Below are positions 8,521 to 16,383 of a stretch of 64,000 nucleotides of DNA, piece by piece. How positions within the stretch are numbered: the first letter of the stretch is position 1; each line of letters opens with the position of its first letter. The stretch is from NCBI RefSeq assembly GCF_033344935.1, contig NZ_JAWPMM010000001.1:1970001-2034000 (forward strand), in the 5' to 3' direction. This DNA is from Reichenbachiella sp. GTDB taxonomy: Bacteria > Bacteroidota > Bacteroidia > Cytophagales > Cyclobacteriaceae. Below the pieces are notes generated by a model. The model was not told the DNA's origin. It was given only the letters and a program-made list of their open reading frames with translations, and searched no databases. A program made the translations under genes and the position numbers.

Positions 8521-9336
8521 ATGAGTTCTACTACTGAATCCCCTTCGAATTATAATGACCTACAACACATGTCGGTCTTTGAGTTATTGACTAATATCAA
8601 TAAGGAAGATCAGACGGTGCCCAAGGCTGTAGAAAAGGTGATTCCTAGCATTGAAGCATTAGTAGGGCAGATCGTAAAAAAAATGGCTGCCGGCGGACGC
8701 TTGTTTTATATCGGAGCGGGTACGAGTGGGCGCCTTGGAGTGGTAGATGCCTCAGAGATTCCCCCCACTTACGGTTTGCCTCATGGGCATGTGGTAGGGG
8801 TGATAGCAGGAGGGGATGGAGCCATTCGCAAGTCAGTGGAAAACGCCGAAGACGATCCTGCGCAAGCATGGGATGATCTATCGGAATTCAATATTTCTGA
8901 AAAAGATGTTCTTATTGGCATAGCTGCTTCTGGACGAACCCCTTATGTCATTGGCGGATTGGCCAAAGCCAATGAAGAAGGCCTGGTGACTGGGTGCATT
9001 ACTTGCAACTCAGGAAGTAAACTAGCCGAAACTGCTCAGTTTCCCATAGAGGTAGTGGTAGGGCCTGAGTTTGTGACCGGTAGCACACGCATGAAGGCAG
9101 GTACGGCTCAAAAGTTGGTGCTCAATATGATCTCTACTGCCGTTATGATTCGATTGGGTCACGTACAAGGCAACAAAATGGTGGATATGCAATTGAGCAA
9201 TGAAAAGCTGGTGGATCGGGCCATTAGAATGGTCATGGAAGAGACAGGCCTCAATAGAACTAAGGCTGAGGCTTTGGTTAATTCTCAAGGTTCGGTTCGC
9301 AAGGCGATTGATCACCACAATAGAGAGGATGCATAA
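8521..9336 (+). CDS. murQ: N-acetylmuramic acid 6-phosphate etherase MurQ
   Basis: A 271-residue cytoplasmic enzyme of the SIS-domain family. It cleaves the lactyl ether of MurNAc 6-phosphate to GlcNAc 6-phosphate and D-lactate in murein recycling. Visible signatures are GAGTSGRLG (SIS phosphosugar site, about residue 64), DASEIPPTYG, IAASGRTPYV and the strongly conserved GSTRMKAGTAQKLVLNM. It is somewhat shorter at the C terminus than the about 298-residue E. coli enzyme. It follows the BadF kinase by 182 bases and overlaps the next gene by 8 bases (ATGCATAA), so the downstream protein is probably translationally coupled. A near-match to a -7 element (CAATTTTG) lies just before the start. 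Confidence 0.95.
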   Translation: MSSTTESPSNYNDLQHMSVFELLTNINKEDQTVPKAVEKVIPSIEALVGQIVKKMAAGGRLFYIGAGTSGRLGVVDASEIPPTYGLPHGHVVGVIAGGDGAIRKSVENAEDDPAQAWDDLSEFNISEKDVLIGIAASGRTPYVIGGLAKANEEGLVTGCITCNSGSKLAETAQFPIEVVVGPEFVTGSTRMKAGTAQKLVLNMISTAVMIRLGHVQGNKMVDMQLSNEKLVDRAIRMVMEETGLNRTKAEALVNSQGSVRKAIDHHNREDA

Positions 9337-9898
9337 CATTGAACCCTATAGTGGTTGGCTGAAATACTATGACTCGGCCAGTGATGCCTTGTCGCCTTTT
9401 CATGGCAAGGAGTACAATTACGATCTTTATTCTGAAACCATTTATGGTTATTATATCGACCCAGGGTGGGATTATTTAGGCTCTGAGACTTTGTATGTCA
9501 AGATGCTTTTTGTGGACTATCATTTGGGCTATGCCGTGCTCGAATTCATAGGTGAGTGGAACGACGCGGTGAATAATGATATCATGCATCTCAAAAGAAA
9601 CATTATCGATGAATTTCAACTGGAAGGCATCAATAAGTACATCCTGATTGGTGAAAATGTGCTCAACTTCCACGGCTCAGATGACAGTTATTACGAGGAA
9701 TGGTTTGAAGATGTAGAAGATGGATGGATTGTAGGTATGGGTTTTCGGGACTTCGTCATAGATGAAATGAACAACTACAATGTAGACGGCTACATCAATT
9801 TCGGTGGCCCACTAGAAATCACCAACTGGCGAACGATCAAACCACTCACCCTCTGTCAAAGAGTAGATGAATTGGTGATGAGGAGGTTGGGGATGTGA
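9329..9898 (+). CDS. Conserved-looking unknown protein coupled to murQ
   Basis: A 189-residue protein rich in Tyr, Trp and acidic residues (YYDSASDALSPFHGKEYNYD; WFEDVEDGWIVGMGFRDF). It has no signal peptide, membrane segment or motif that I recognise. The frame is open further upstream inside murQ, but that part is out-of-frame murQ sequence; the ATG at 9329 overlapping the murQ stop by 8 bases is the natural start. It is followed by a clear terminator at 9901. A role in murein recycling or amino-sugar handling is inferred only from the tight operon. Confidence 0.7.
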   Translation: MHNIEPYSGWLKYYDSASDALSPFHGKEYNYDLYSETIYGYYIDPGWDYLGSETLYVKMLFVDYHLGYAVLEFIGEWNDAVNNDIMHLKRNIIDEFQLEGINKYILIGENVLNFHGSDDSYYEEWFEDVEDGWIVGMGFRDFVIDEMNNYNVDGYINFGGPLEITNWRTIKPLTLCQRVDELVMRRLGM

Positions 9899-9900
9899 AC

Positions 9901-9934
9901 GTCCAGCTATCGGGCGTAAGCTGGACTTTTAAAT
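9901..9934 (+). terminator. Intrinsic terminator of the murQ operon
   Basis: Perfect 8-base stem GTCCAGCT/AGCTGGAC with a 10-base loop, followed by TTTTAAATTT, three bases after the stop of the murQ-coupled gene. Confidence 0.8.
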
Positions 9935-10015
9935 TTCCATAAAAGTATCTGATTCCACCCGCCTTTGCAAATAGCTCAGTTAGCTTATGGATGATAGTAA
10001 ATGTTATGGAGCTAT

Positions 10016-11116
10016 TTAGAAGAGCATCATTAGAAATATGATTATAACAATTACTATGACAATTGTAGTACATCCATTACTATCCTTTTTACCAAGAAGC
10101 CCTTCAGCCTTACGAATTTCTTGGTTACCCACTAATTGCAGTTCAGCATGAAATTCCTCTTCCCAATGCTCTGGAAGTTCAAGAACAATAGTCTCTTCAA
10201 TTATTTGTGGTTTTTTATGGTCAGTATCTGATTCATTTGATATTAAGGTTAAAATATGATCGAGCCTTTCAGGTATTCTTTCAATTTTAAGTGTCTGTTC
10301 TCCAACATTATTCTTCAATAGAGACCTTAGTTTTTCATATTCTTCAGGGACATTTGTGAAATTGATAAGCTCCTCGTATTGCACGATTTGTTCAAGGTAG
10401 TCTGCAATCAACTTGCATACGTGATGTATTTCGTTGACATCACCAGCTACTCCTGGTTCTCCCCAAGTTTTGTTTAATTCATCAACTAAGTTTACGAGAG
10501 GTTCGATGAGGTTTGATGCCTCAGTCAGTCTAAGGCCAATCCAATTGAAAGCATCTTCTTCTTCAATATGATTCTGAGGTTTTAGATATAAATTGTTACG
10601 TAAATCTTTAAGTTTTCTTAAATGAGGAGCGTTTAAGTATCTCATCAGCTCAGCAGTTAATCGGTATTCCCAACCGTCTGGCTTATCTACTATAATTCTT
10701 CTGATTATGAAAGGATAGCTTTCAAATTGATCAAGGATAAATTGCAGTTGTTCATTCTTGATTTGGGCTGATTTACTTCCCAATTCGGAAAGAATGTACT
10801 CCTCGTGAATTTCGCGCCATTTGAATAAGTCTTCAGTCGAAAATTTTTCTTCGTCCGTATCTATCAGTTTATGACAATTTCTACACAACCAAATTGCATT
10901 TGTGACTTCTGACCTAGCAGAATCTGTCATTTCAGCTTTGAATCTTTTTGCGCTAGGCCTTGCACCTCGAATATGAGCCGCTTCTCCAATTGTCGTTGAT
11001 TTATCAGGCTGACTATTCGGGCCTACTGTTTTAGTTCTACAGTCTGGATTGGAACAGATGAATCCGGCTCTTTTGGCAATAATATCAACCGTGTTTTTTG
11101 AGAAGTCGGGATTCAT
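10016..11116 (-). CDS. HNH nuclease-domain protein with C-terminal membrane anchor
   Basis: A 366-residue protein. The N terminus is an HNH domain with a zinc-binding pattern: CSNPDC (Cys21, Cys26), AAHIRGA (His48) and WLCRNCHKLID (Cys78, Cys81, His82). This AAHIRGA...LCxNCHKLID type recurs as the nuclease part of multidomain bacterial defence proteins (established knowledge of the type, not a database result). Residues about 110-345 are helical and charged, without a family I recognise. The last about 18 residues (TTIVIVIVIIIFLMMLF) form one hydrophobic helix at the extreme C terminus, as in a tail-anchored protein. The gene stands alone between the murQ operon and a repeat array, with palindromes upstream. 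A restriction-like or abortive defence role is inference. Confidence 0.75.
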   Translation of the reverse strand: MNPDFSKNTVDIIAKRAGFICSNPDCRTKTVGPNSQPDKSTTIGEAAHIRGARPSAKRFKAEMTDSARSEVTNAIWLCRNCHKLIDTDEEKFSTEDLFKWREIHEEYILSELGSKSAQIKNEQLQFILDQFESYPFIIRRIIVDKPDGWEYRLTAELMRYLNAPHLRKLKDLRNNLYLKPQNHIEEEDAFNWIGLRLTEASNLIEPLVNLVDELNKTWGEPGVAGDVNEIHHVCKLIADYLEQIVQYEELINFTNVPEEYEKLRSLLKNNVGEQTLKIERIPERLDHILTLISNESDTDHKKPQIIEETIVLELPEHWEEEFHAELQLVGNQEIRKAEGLLGKKDSNGCTTIVIVIVIIIFLMMLF

Positions 11117-11165
11117 AAAATTTGAGAAGAATTCTGGAAGTACTCAATGCTCCATAACATTTGAA

Positions 11166-11186
11166 TAAAGTGCACCGTGCACTTTA
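11166..11186. promoter_or_regulatory. 21-base inverted repeat upstream of HNH gene (site 1)
   Basis: Perfect 10-base arms TAAAGTGCAC and GTGCACTTTA around a single C, 50 bases upstream of the HNH start codon. Typical of a dimeric repressor operator. The regulator is unknown. Confidence 0.5.
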
Positions 11187-11206
11187 CTCCACTAATATGG
11201 TAGAAT

Positions 11207-11218
11207 ATAGTGCACTAT
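11207..11218. promoter_or_regulatory. 12-base palindrome upstream of HNH gene (site 2)
   Basis: Perfect palindrome ATAGTGCACTAT, sharing the AGTGCACT core with site 1; the centres are about 36-37 bases apart (3.5 helical turns). Two related sites suggest cooperative binding. Confidence 0.45.
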
Positions 11219-11298
11219 GCAAATCTAGATGGTTAATGAGTGGCTTTGGGTAGATTTAGTAATTGTCAAAGGAACCACTTGTCTCCTTCGACTGGGCT

Positions 11299-11847
11299 CA
11301 GGATGACAAAGCCGATTATGCAATGCCTTCCTTCGAGGGCCTCAGGATGACAGTAAAAAATGTACTTGTCACCCTGAGCAAGGTCGAAGGGTGACAATGC
11401 AGAAAATATCCTTCGATGTAGTTCAATAAGGCAAACGGTACTGTCTTCTTCAGCGGTTCGCCGCAGTGGCTCTCGAAGGGCGACATTCCATATTCATTTA
11501 TCTTTAGAGTATTTCTTAGATAGTTCTGGCAGCTTTTCCCACTCGTCATTGATCAGCGCTTCTTTCTTCGCCCTTCGCCAGCCTTTGATTTGTTTTTCAA
11601 ATGCAATGGCTTGGTTGATGTCTCCAAAGTGTTCTTGAAATACCAATTTTACTGGTCGCTTATGGAAAGTGTAGCACTTGGGATGATGGCCAGTTTCGTA
11701 CTCCCAGAGTCTGCGTTCGATATCGTTGGTGACTCCGGTGTAGTAGCTGTTGTTTGCACATGCTAAGATGTAGACCGTATAGGGTTGGTTGGTCGCCATG
11801 AGGCTAATATAATTAAGTTGGTGCCAATTGTCTGTCTTCGAGATCCT
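11299..11847. repeat. 549-bp tandem repeat unit, copy A (carries a GIY-YIG gene)
   Basis: This block recurs nearly unchanged 549 bases downstream. It consists of REP-like sequence (CCTCAGGATGACA; TGTCACCCT facing AGGGTGACA), a stretch ending just before the GIY-YIG stop, the complete GIY-YIG gene on the minus strand, and a tail GAGGCTAATATAATTAAGTT. The two copies differ at scattered single bases, so the duplication is recent but not brand new. Confidence 0.85.
11494..11799 (-). CDS. GIY-YIG nuclease-family protein, copy A
   Basis: A 101-residue single-domain protein: YTVYILACANNSYYTGVTND supplies the GIY-YIG strand pair (Y-VYIL ... YYTGVT), followed by the conserved Arg of DIERRLWEYE, YTFHKRPVKLVF, and the Glu of AIAFEKQIKGWRRAKK. 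It belongs to the small UvrC-N-like/YhbQ-like family. The frame is open further upstream but that part only translates repeat DNA, so the ATG at 11799 is used. It is 95 percent or more identical to copy B (visible changes EYETGHH/EHETGFH and INQ/INK). Both lie on the minus strand inside the duplicated unit. Activity unknown; possibly linked to spread of the repeats (inference). Confidence 0.85.
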   Translation of the reverse strand: MATNQPYTVYILACANNSYYTGVTNDIERRLWEYETGHHPKCYTFHKRPVKLVFQEHFGDINQAIAFEKQIKGWRRAKKEALINDEWEKLPELSKKYSKDK

Positions 11848-12396
11848 CAGGACGACAAAGCCGATTGTGCATGATCTTCCTTCGAGGGCCTCAGGAAGAC
11901 AGTAAAAAATGTACTTGTCACCCTGAGCAAGGTCGAAGGGTGACAATGCAGAAAATATCCTTCGATGTAGTTCAATAAGGCAAACGGTACTGTCTTCTTC
12001 AGCGGTTCGCCGCAGTGGCTCTCGAAGGGCGACATTCCGTCCTCATTTATCTTTAGAGTATTTCTTAGATAGTTCTGGCAGCTTTTCCCACTCGTCATTG
12101 ATCAGCGCTTCTTTCTTAGCCCTTCGCCAGCCTTTGATTTGTTTCTCAAAGGCAATGGCTTTGTTGATGTCTCCAAAGTGTTCTTGAAATACCAATTTTA
12201 CTGGTCGCTTATGGAAAGTGTAGCACTTGGGGTGAAAGCCCGTTTCATGCTCCCAGAGTCTGCGTTCGATATCGTTGGTGACTCCGGTGTAGTAGCTGTT
12301 GTTTGCACATGCTAAGATGTAGACCGTATAGGGTTGGTTGGTCGCCATGAGGCTAATATAATTAAGTTAGTGCCAATTTTCTGTCTTCGAGGGCCC
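11848..12396. repeat. 549-bp tandem repeat unit, copy B
   Basis: Direct tandem copy of 11299-11847 with the same order of REP-like sequence, GIY-YIG gene and AT-rich tail. Matching landmarks (for example the CAGGA[T/C]GACAAAGCCGATT start and both GIY-YIG genes) are exactly 549 bases apart. Confidence 0.85.
12043..12348 (-). CDS. GIY-YIG nuclease-family protein, copy B
   Basis: A 101-residue paralogue of the gene at 11494-11799 with the same GIY-YIG core, conserved Arg (DIERRLWEHE) and Glu (AFEKQIKGW). The open frame and conserved catalytic residues suggest that the copy is intact. It has the same relationship to the flanking repeats as copy A. Confidence 0.85.
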   Translation of the reverse strand: MATNQPYTVYILACANNSYYTGVTNDIERRLWEHETGFHPKCYTFHKRPVKLVFQEHFGDINKAIAFEKQIKGWRRAKKEALINDEWEKLPELSKKYSKDK

Positions 12397-12560
12397 GGGC
12401 GGCGATCCGCTCAGACTGACAAAATTCCGTTAGTGCCAATTGTCTGTCTTTGAGAGCCTCAGACTGACAAAGTTGGTTGTGCAATGTCTTCCTTCGAGGG
12501 CCTCAGGATGATAGTAAAAAATGTACTTGTCACCCTGAGCAAGGTCGAAGGGCGACATTC
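12397..12560. repeat. Partial third copy of the repeat unit, without GIY-YIG gene
   Basis: After about 63 bases of rearranged repeat sequence (including GAGGGCCCGGGCGGCGATCC), the REP-like part restarts at about 12460 (CCTCAGACTGACAAAG, then CCTCAGGATGATAG and CACCCTGAGCAAGGTCGAAG) and stops at about 12560. It is the truncated right end of the array. Confidence 0.65.
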
Positions 12561-12624
12561 AGTGCATGAAGACCCTGTGAGAAAACGTGATTGAACTCGT
12601 TAAACTTATTAGGTAGATTCCTTC

Positions 12625-12632
12625 TACCTTTG
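12625..12632 (+). promoter_or_regulatory. Bacteroidota-type -7 element of the pseudouridine synthase gene
   Basis: TACCTTTG matches the TAnnTTTG consensus and lies 7 bases before the ATG at 12640, so the transcript would have almost no leader. A well-spaced -33 TTTG box was not found. Confidence 0.45.
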
Positions 12633-12639
12633 CCTATCC

Positions 12640-14337
12640 ATGAGTCAGGCAGCCACAAATAAGGACACACTGTTCACCAGATTTAACAAAAGCATAGCAG
12701 GGATTTCACTACCTGCACAATTCACCTATCCTTTTTTTTACGAGCCACATCCCTTGTGCAAGTTGGCCGCTAAGCAATTACAAGAATCCCTGAAATCACA
12801 GACCAACTGGCAACATGATTTTGGTATTGATCACTGGGTGGATGGAGTGAACATAGGGAAGATGTTTGGTGTGCTATTGGTGCAAAACGAAGCAGGAGAA
12901 ATTGGTTTTTTGTCAGCCTTCTCGGGCAAATTGGCAGATGAGCATCATTTGCCAGGATTTGTGCCACCAGTTGTCGACTACTTGGCCGTGGATAGTTATT
13001 ACAGAAAGGGCGAAAAAGAAATTGAAGAGGTTAACAATCAACTGTGTCGATTGTTAGAGTCTGACGATTATCTGACTGCCAAGTCCAATTGGGAGCAAGC
13101 TAAAGCGCAATCAGAGAAGGAACTCACTCATTCAAAAAAAATCCAGAAGGAAGCCAAACAAGAACGCAAACTAAAAAGGGAGAAGGGTAAAGAGCAGTTG
13201 TCTGAAAACGACTTTCTAGCTTTGGATGCTGCGCTCAAAGCGGAAAGCATGCAGATGCATTATCAAAGTAAAGATTTGGTGAGGAAATGGAAAACCGAAC
13301 TGCAAGAGAAAGAGGCTGAGTTACTTCATTGGGACAACCAAGCCAAGGCATTGAAAAAGAAAAGAAAGCAAATGTCCAATGACTTGCAGCAGTGGATTTT
13401 TGATCAATATCAATTCTTGAATATAGATGGCAAGACCCGAAGTGTTTGTGACATTTTCGCAGAAACGGCTTTCAAAATTCCTCCTTCTGGAGCTGGAGAT
13501 TGTGCATTGCCCAAGCTGCTGCAATACGCCTTCAAGTACAAATTGAAACCGCTGGCAATGGCCGAATTTTGGTGGGGGCAGTCGCCGAAGTCTGAGGTGA
13601 GAAAGCATGGTTATTTCTATCCATCGTGCAAAGGCAAGTGCGAACCTATTCTGGGACACATGTTGGATGGAATGGAAGTAGCACGGAGTCCGATGCTGAA
13701 TGTGTCGACTGAGGATAAAAAACTAGAGACGATCTATGAAGACGATTACCTGTTGGTGCTAAATAAACCTCATGAGTTTTTGAGTGTACCTGGAAAGACC
13801 AATGCCGATTCTGTATTGGCTAGAATGGAGAAACAATTGCCTAACGCGACGGGACCGCTACTAGTTCATCGATTGGATCGGGCCACTTCTGGATTGCTAT
13901 TGGTAGCCAAAACCAAGGAAGTTCACAAAGACTTGCAGGACCAATTTCTGGCTCGAACGATTAAGAAAAGATATGCAGCACTGTTAGAAGGGAATTTAGC
14001 AGGAGACGAAGGGCGAATTGAATTGCCACTACGACCAGATATAGAAGATCGACCCAGACAGTTGGTGTGTTTCGAACATGGCAAACCAGCAACTACCCAA
14101 TGGAAAGTAGTAGAGCGGAAGAACAACAGAACGTTGGTGCACCTCTGGCCAATGACAGGCCGTACGCATCAATTGCGAGTCCATGCTGCACACCTGGATG
14201 GTTTGAACATGCCTATGGTAGGGGATGATTTGTATGGGAAGCCCGATAGTAGATTACACCTTCAAGCGGCAGAGTTGTCGTTTGTGCATCCGGTGACCAA
14301 GGAAGAAATGACGCTGGCTTTAGCGCCTGACTTTTAG
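12640..14337 (+). CDS. RluA-family pseudouridine synthase with long N-terminal extension
   Basis: A 565-residue protein. The C-terminal about 200 residues are a pseudouridine synthase domain with the catalytic motif HRLDRATSGLLL (catalytic Asp at about residue 411), LARTIKKRYAALLEG, and MTGRTHQLRVHAAHL. The N-terminal about 360 residues hold a mixed domain (1-140), a strongly charged coiled coil (about 145-260, with KKIQKEAKQERKLKREK) and a segment PPSGAGDCALPKLLQYAFK with a Cys pair (PSCKGKCEP). Large RluA proteins with this extension occur in Bacteroidota and some Gammaproteobacteria. The enzyme isomerises uridines in rRNA or tRNA; the target is not predictable. It converges on the gene at 14343 with 5 bases between stops. 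Confidence 0.88.
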   Translation: MSQAATNKDTLFTRFNKSIAGISLPAQFTYPFFYEPHPLCKLAAKQLQESLKSQTNWQHDFGIDHWVDGVNIGKMFGVLLVQNEAGEIGFLSAFSGKLADEHHLPGFVPPVVDYLAVDSYYRKGEKEIEEVNNQLCRLLESDDYLTAKSNWEQAKAQSEKELTHSKKIQKEAKQERKLKREKGKEQLSENDFLALDAALKAESMQMHYQSKDLVRKWKTELQEKEAELLHWDNQAKALKKKRKQMSNDLQQWIFDQYQFLNIDGKTRSVCDIFAETAFKIPPSGAGDCALPKLLQYAFKYKLKPLAMAEFWWGQSPKSEVRKHGYFYPSCKGKCEPILGHMLDGMEVARSPMLNVSTEDKKLETIYEDDYLLVLNKPHEFLSVPGKTNADSVLARMEKQLPNATGPLLVHRLDRATSGLLLVAKTKEVHKDLQDQFLARTIKKRYAALLEGNLAGDEGRIELPLRPDIEDRPRQLVCFEHGKPATTQWKVVERKNNRTLVHLWPMTGRTHQLRVHAAHLDGLNMPMVGDDLYGKPDSRLHLQAAELSFVHPVTKEEMTLALAPDF

Positions 14338-14342
14338 CAACT

Positions 14343-14828
14343 CTACTTTCCCATAGCCTGATTCGAAAGTGAGATGGCAATTTCACTGATTTTATCCGAA
14401 GTCATGACGCTCGATTTTTCAGCATCCTTGCTGTAAAAGTTGCTGTACCGAATGGATCTCCAAATATCCTTACCCAATTGTGTATCTGGAATCACCGAAA
14501 GAAAACTATCGCCTTCGTAAGAAATCATATAGTATCCGAAGCTGTTATAAAAGACTGGTACACCTAGCGATTCGCTCGGGGCTGGTTGGTAGGAGAAGAC
14601 CATCGGTGTGCATCCATCTTCACAAGCCGCTGCTACCAACATTTTTTGACCATTTCGTTCCACGTATTGTACCAGCATTTCCTGAGTGGTTCCACCTTTG
14701 GGAGATCGCTCTGGTGTCATCAAATAGTATTTGCCGTCGAGACCCGTGGAGGGTATGTACGATTGTGCATTGGCATCTTGGATCAAGAGGCAAATGATTA
14801 AGCAAAATGATGCAATAGTCCATTTCAT
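14343..14828 (-). CDS. Secreted protein of unknown function
   Basis: A 161-residue protein with a signal peptide (about residues 1-21, ending DANAQ). The mature part is beta-rich, with one CxxxC pair (AAACEDGCTPM) that could form a disulfide, and no recognised domain. It is not clearly part of an operon; the next gene upstream on this strand is pgk, separated by a terminator. Function unknown. Confidence 0.65.
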   Translation of the reverse strand: MKWTIASFCLIICLLIQDANAQSYIPSTGLDGKYYLMTPERSPKGGTTQEMLVQYVERNGQKMLVAAACEDGCTPMVFSYQPAPSESLGVPVFYNSFGYYMISYEGDSFLSVIPDTQLGKDIWRSIRYSNFYSKDAEKSSVMTSDKISEIAISLSNQAMGK

Positions 14829-14895
14829 AGTTTTGGCGTTTGGTTTTGAGAGTTGTAAAATAAAGAAACCGATTGATCAATCGAGAATTAGTTAC

Positions 14896-14930
14896 AAAAA
14901 AAGCCTTTCTGATCATCTCAGAAAGGCTTT
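14896..14930 (-). terminator. Intrinsic terminator of pgk
   Basis: Perfect 13-base stem AAAGCCTTTCTGA/TCAGAAAGGCTTT with a 5-base loop; on the minus strand it is followed by a run of seven T. It lies 23 bases after the pgk stop. Confidence 0.9.
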
Positions 14931-14952
14931 GAGTATACAATGTTTTTTATTA

Positions 14953-16140
14953 TTAATCCTGTAATGCAGCTACGCCAGGTAGTACTTTGCCTTCCATATA
15001 TTCGAGCAATGCACCGCCTCCAGTAGATACGTAAGATACTTTGTCACCGTATCCTAGATTGTTGATAGCAGAAGCTGAATCACCACCTCCGATCAATGAG
15101 AAGCCATCGTTTTCAGTAGCAATTACTACTGCTTCAGCGATAGACTCTGTTCCAGTGGCGAAATTTGGGAATTCAAAAACACCCATAGGTCCGTTCCAAA
15201 GTACAGTCTTTGAGTTGGCTACTACTTCGCTGAATATTTTCACTGTCTCAGGTCCGATATCCAATCCCATCCAACCGTCAGGAATTTTATCTGCATCTAC
15301 AAATTCAGATTTTGCATCGTTATTGAAATCGTCTGCAATTTTATTGTCAACCGGCAAGTAAAGGTTTACACCTTTTTCCTTAGCTTTCGCTTCCAATTCT
15401 TTGGTTAACTCCAATTTGTCGTCTTCACAAAGTGAATTTCCAATTTGTCCTCCTTTAGCCTTGGTGAAAGTGTAAGACATGCCACCACCAATGATCAGGT
15501 TGTCTACTTTGTCCAATAATTTTTCAATGATCAAAATCTTATCAGATACTTTCGCTCCACCCATGATCGCTGTAAATGGTCGGTCTGGATTGTTCAATAC
15601 TTTTTCGGCATTGTCTAATTCAGCTTGCATCACATAACCACATACTTTGTCAGTAAAAAACTTAGCTACTATAGTCGTAGAAGCATGTGCTCTATGTGCG
15701 GTACCAAAGGCGTCATTTACATATACATCACCAAGTTTAGAAAGCTTTTCAGCGAATGCCTCATCACCTTTAGTTTCTTCTTTGTAGAATCTAAGGTTGT
15801 TGAGCAAAAGCACTTCGCCGGCTTGCAGACCAGCAGCTAAATCTACAGCATCTTGACCTACGCAGTCTTCAGCGAATTTTACTGTAGTTCCGAATCTTTC
15901 AGATAGTGTCGATACTAAGTGCTTTAAAGAAAACTTCTCTTCAGGTCCATCTTTCGGACGACCTAAGTGACTCATCAAAATAGCTGATCCGCCGTCAGCT
16001 AATATTTTCTTAATAGTAGGAGTGGCAGCTTTGATTCTGGTGTCGTCAGTGATTTCAAATTCGGCGTTCAAAGGCACGTTGAAATCTACCCGTACTAAGG
16101 CTTTTTTGCCTTCAAAGTTGAATTGATCAAGTGTGTTCAT
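14953..16140 (-). CDS. pgk: Phosphoglycerate kinase
   Basis: A 395-residue cytoplasmic enzyme converting 1,3-bisphosphoglycerate and ADP to 3-phosphoglycerate and ATP in glycolysis, and the reverse in gluconeogenesis. Signatures: [10 protein letters not shown] near the N terminus, [30 protein letters not shown] (about 195), [10 protein letters not shown] (about 320) and GGGDSASA (about 355). The length is typical. It is monocistronic, with a strong terminator downstream and a noncoding inverted-repeat element upstream. The route fed by alginate (glyceraldehyde 3-phosphate) passes through this enzyme, but there is no sign of shared regulation. Confidence 0.97.
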   Translation of the reverse strand: MNTLDQFNFEGKKALVRVDFNVPLNAEFEITDDTRIKAATPTIKKILADGGSAILMSHLGRPKDGPEEKFSLKHLVSTLSERFGTTVKFAEDCVGQDAVDLAAGLQAGEVLLLNNLRFYKEETKGDEAFAEKLSKLGDVYVNDAFGTAHRAHASTTIVAKFFTDKVCGYVMQAELDNAEKVLNNPDRPFTAIMGGAKVSDKILIIEKLLDKVDNLIIGGGMSYTFTKAKGGQIGNSLCEDDKLELTKELEAKAKEKGVNLYLPVDNKIADDFNNDAKSEFVDADKIPDGWMGLDIGPETVKIFSEVVANSKTVLWNGPMGVFEFPNFATGTESIAEAVVIATENDGFSLIGGGDSASAINNLGYGDKVSYVSTGGGALLEYMEGKVLPGVAALQD

Positions 16141-16215
16141 TGTAATTCGTGTTTATTATCTAATAAATTTTTTAGCAATCATGGTGCTGAAATAGTTGTA
16201 AGATCAAAACTCTTT

Positions 16216-16292
16216 GTCATTTCGACGAAACGGAGAAATCTAATTGTCATTTATTAGTAGCGTTAAGATTTCTCTCTACCGTTCGAAATGAC
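16216..16292. repeat. 77-bp inverted-repeat element
   Basis: Imperfect terminal inverted repeats (left GTCATTTCGACGAAACGG..., right end ...CGTTCGAAATGAC; inner AGAAATCT facing AGATTTCT) bracket about 25 unique bases between pgk and the Sua5 gene. This pattern is typical of small dispersed intergenic repeats. The remainder of 16141-16383 contains no gene that I can support. Confidence 0.65.
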
Positions 16293-16383
16293 AGTTGAGG
16301 CTGATTAGTGCCTTTTTTTGTTCATTTCTCTATTACTTCAACAGCCCTTTGGGTCATGCGGTTATTTATTATTAATTATCATT

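Larger units (their letters stand above)
11117..11298. other. Upstream region of the HNH gene and left flank of the repeat array
   Basis: No credible ORF. It holds two palindromes with a GTGCAC core (listed separately) and then grades into REP-like sequence (CTTCGACTGGGCTCAGGATGAC type) that starts the duplicated array. Confidence 0.6.

Noticed and set aside
9200-9328. Upstream extension of the murQ-coupled protein
   Set aside because: This stretch is the 3' end of murQ in a different frame; the overlapping ATG at 9329 is the natural start.
11494-11946. Longer N terminus for GIY-YIG copy A (150 residues)
   Set aside because: The extra 49 residues translate REP-like repeat DNA; copy B and family members start at MATNQPYTVYIL.
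11316-12098. Two short minus-strand ORFs in the repeat array (77 and 83 codons)
   Set aside because: They read the repeats and the 3' part of the GIY-YIG genes in another frame; no protein features.
11250-12560. CRISPR array in the repeat region
   Set aside because: Units are 549 bp with coding content; there are no short regularly spaced repeats with unique spacers.
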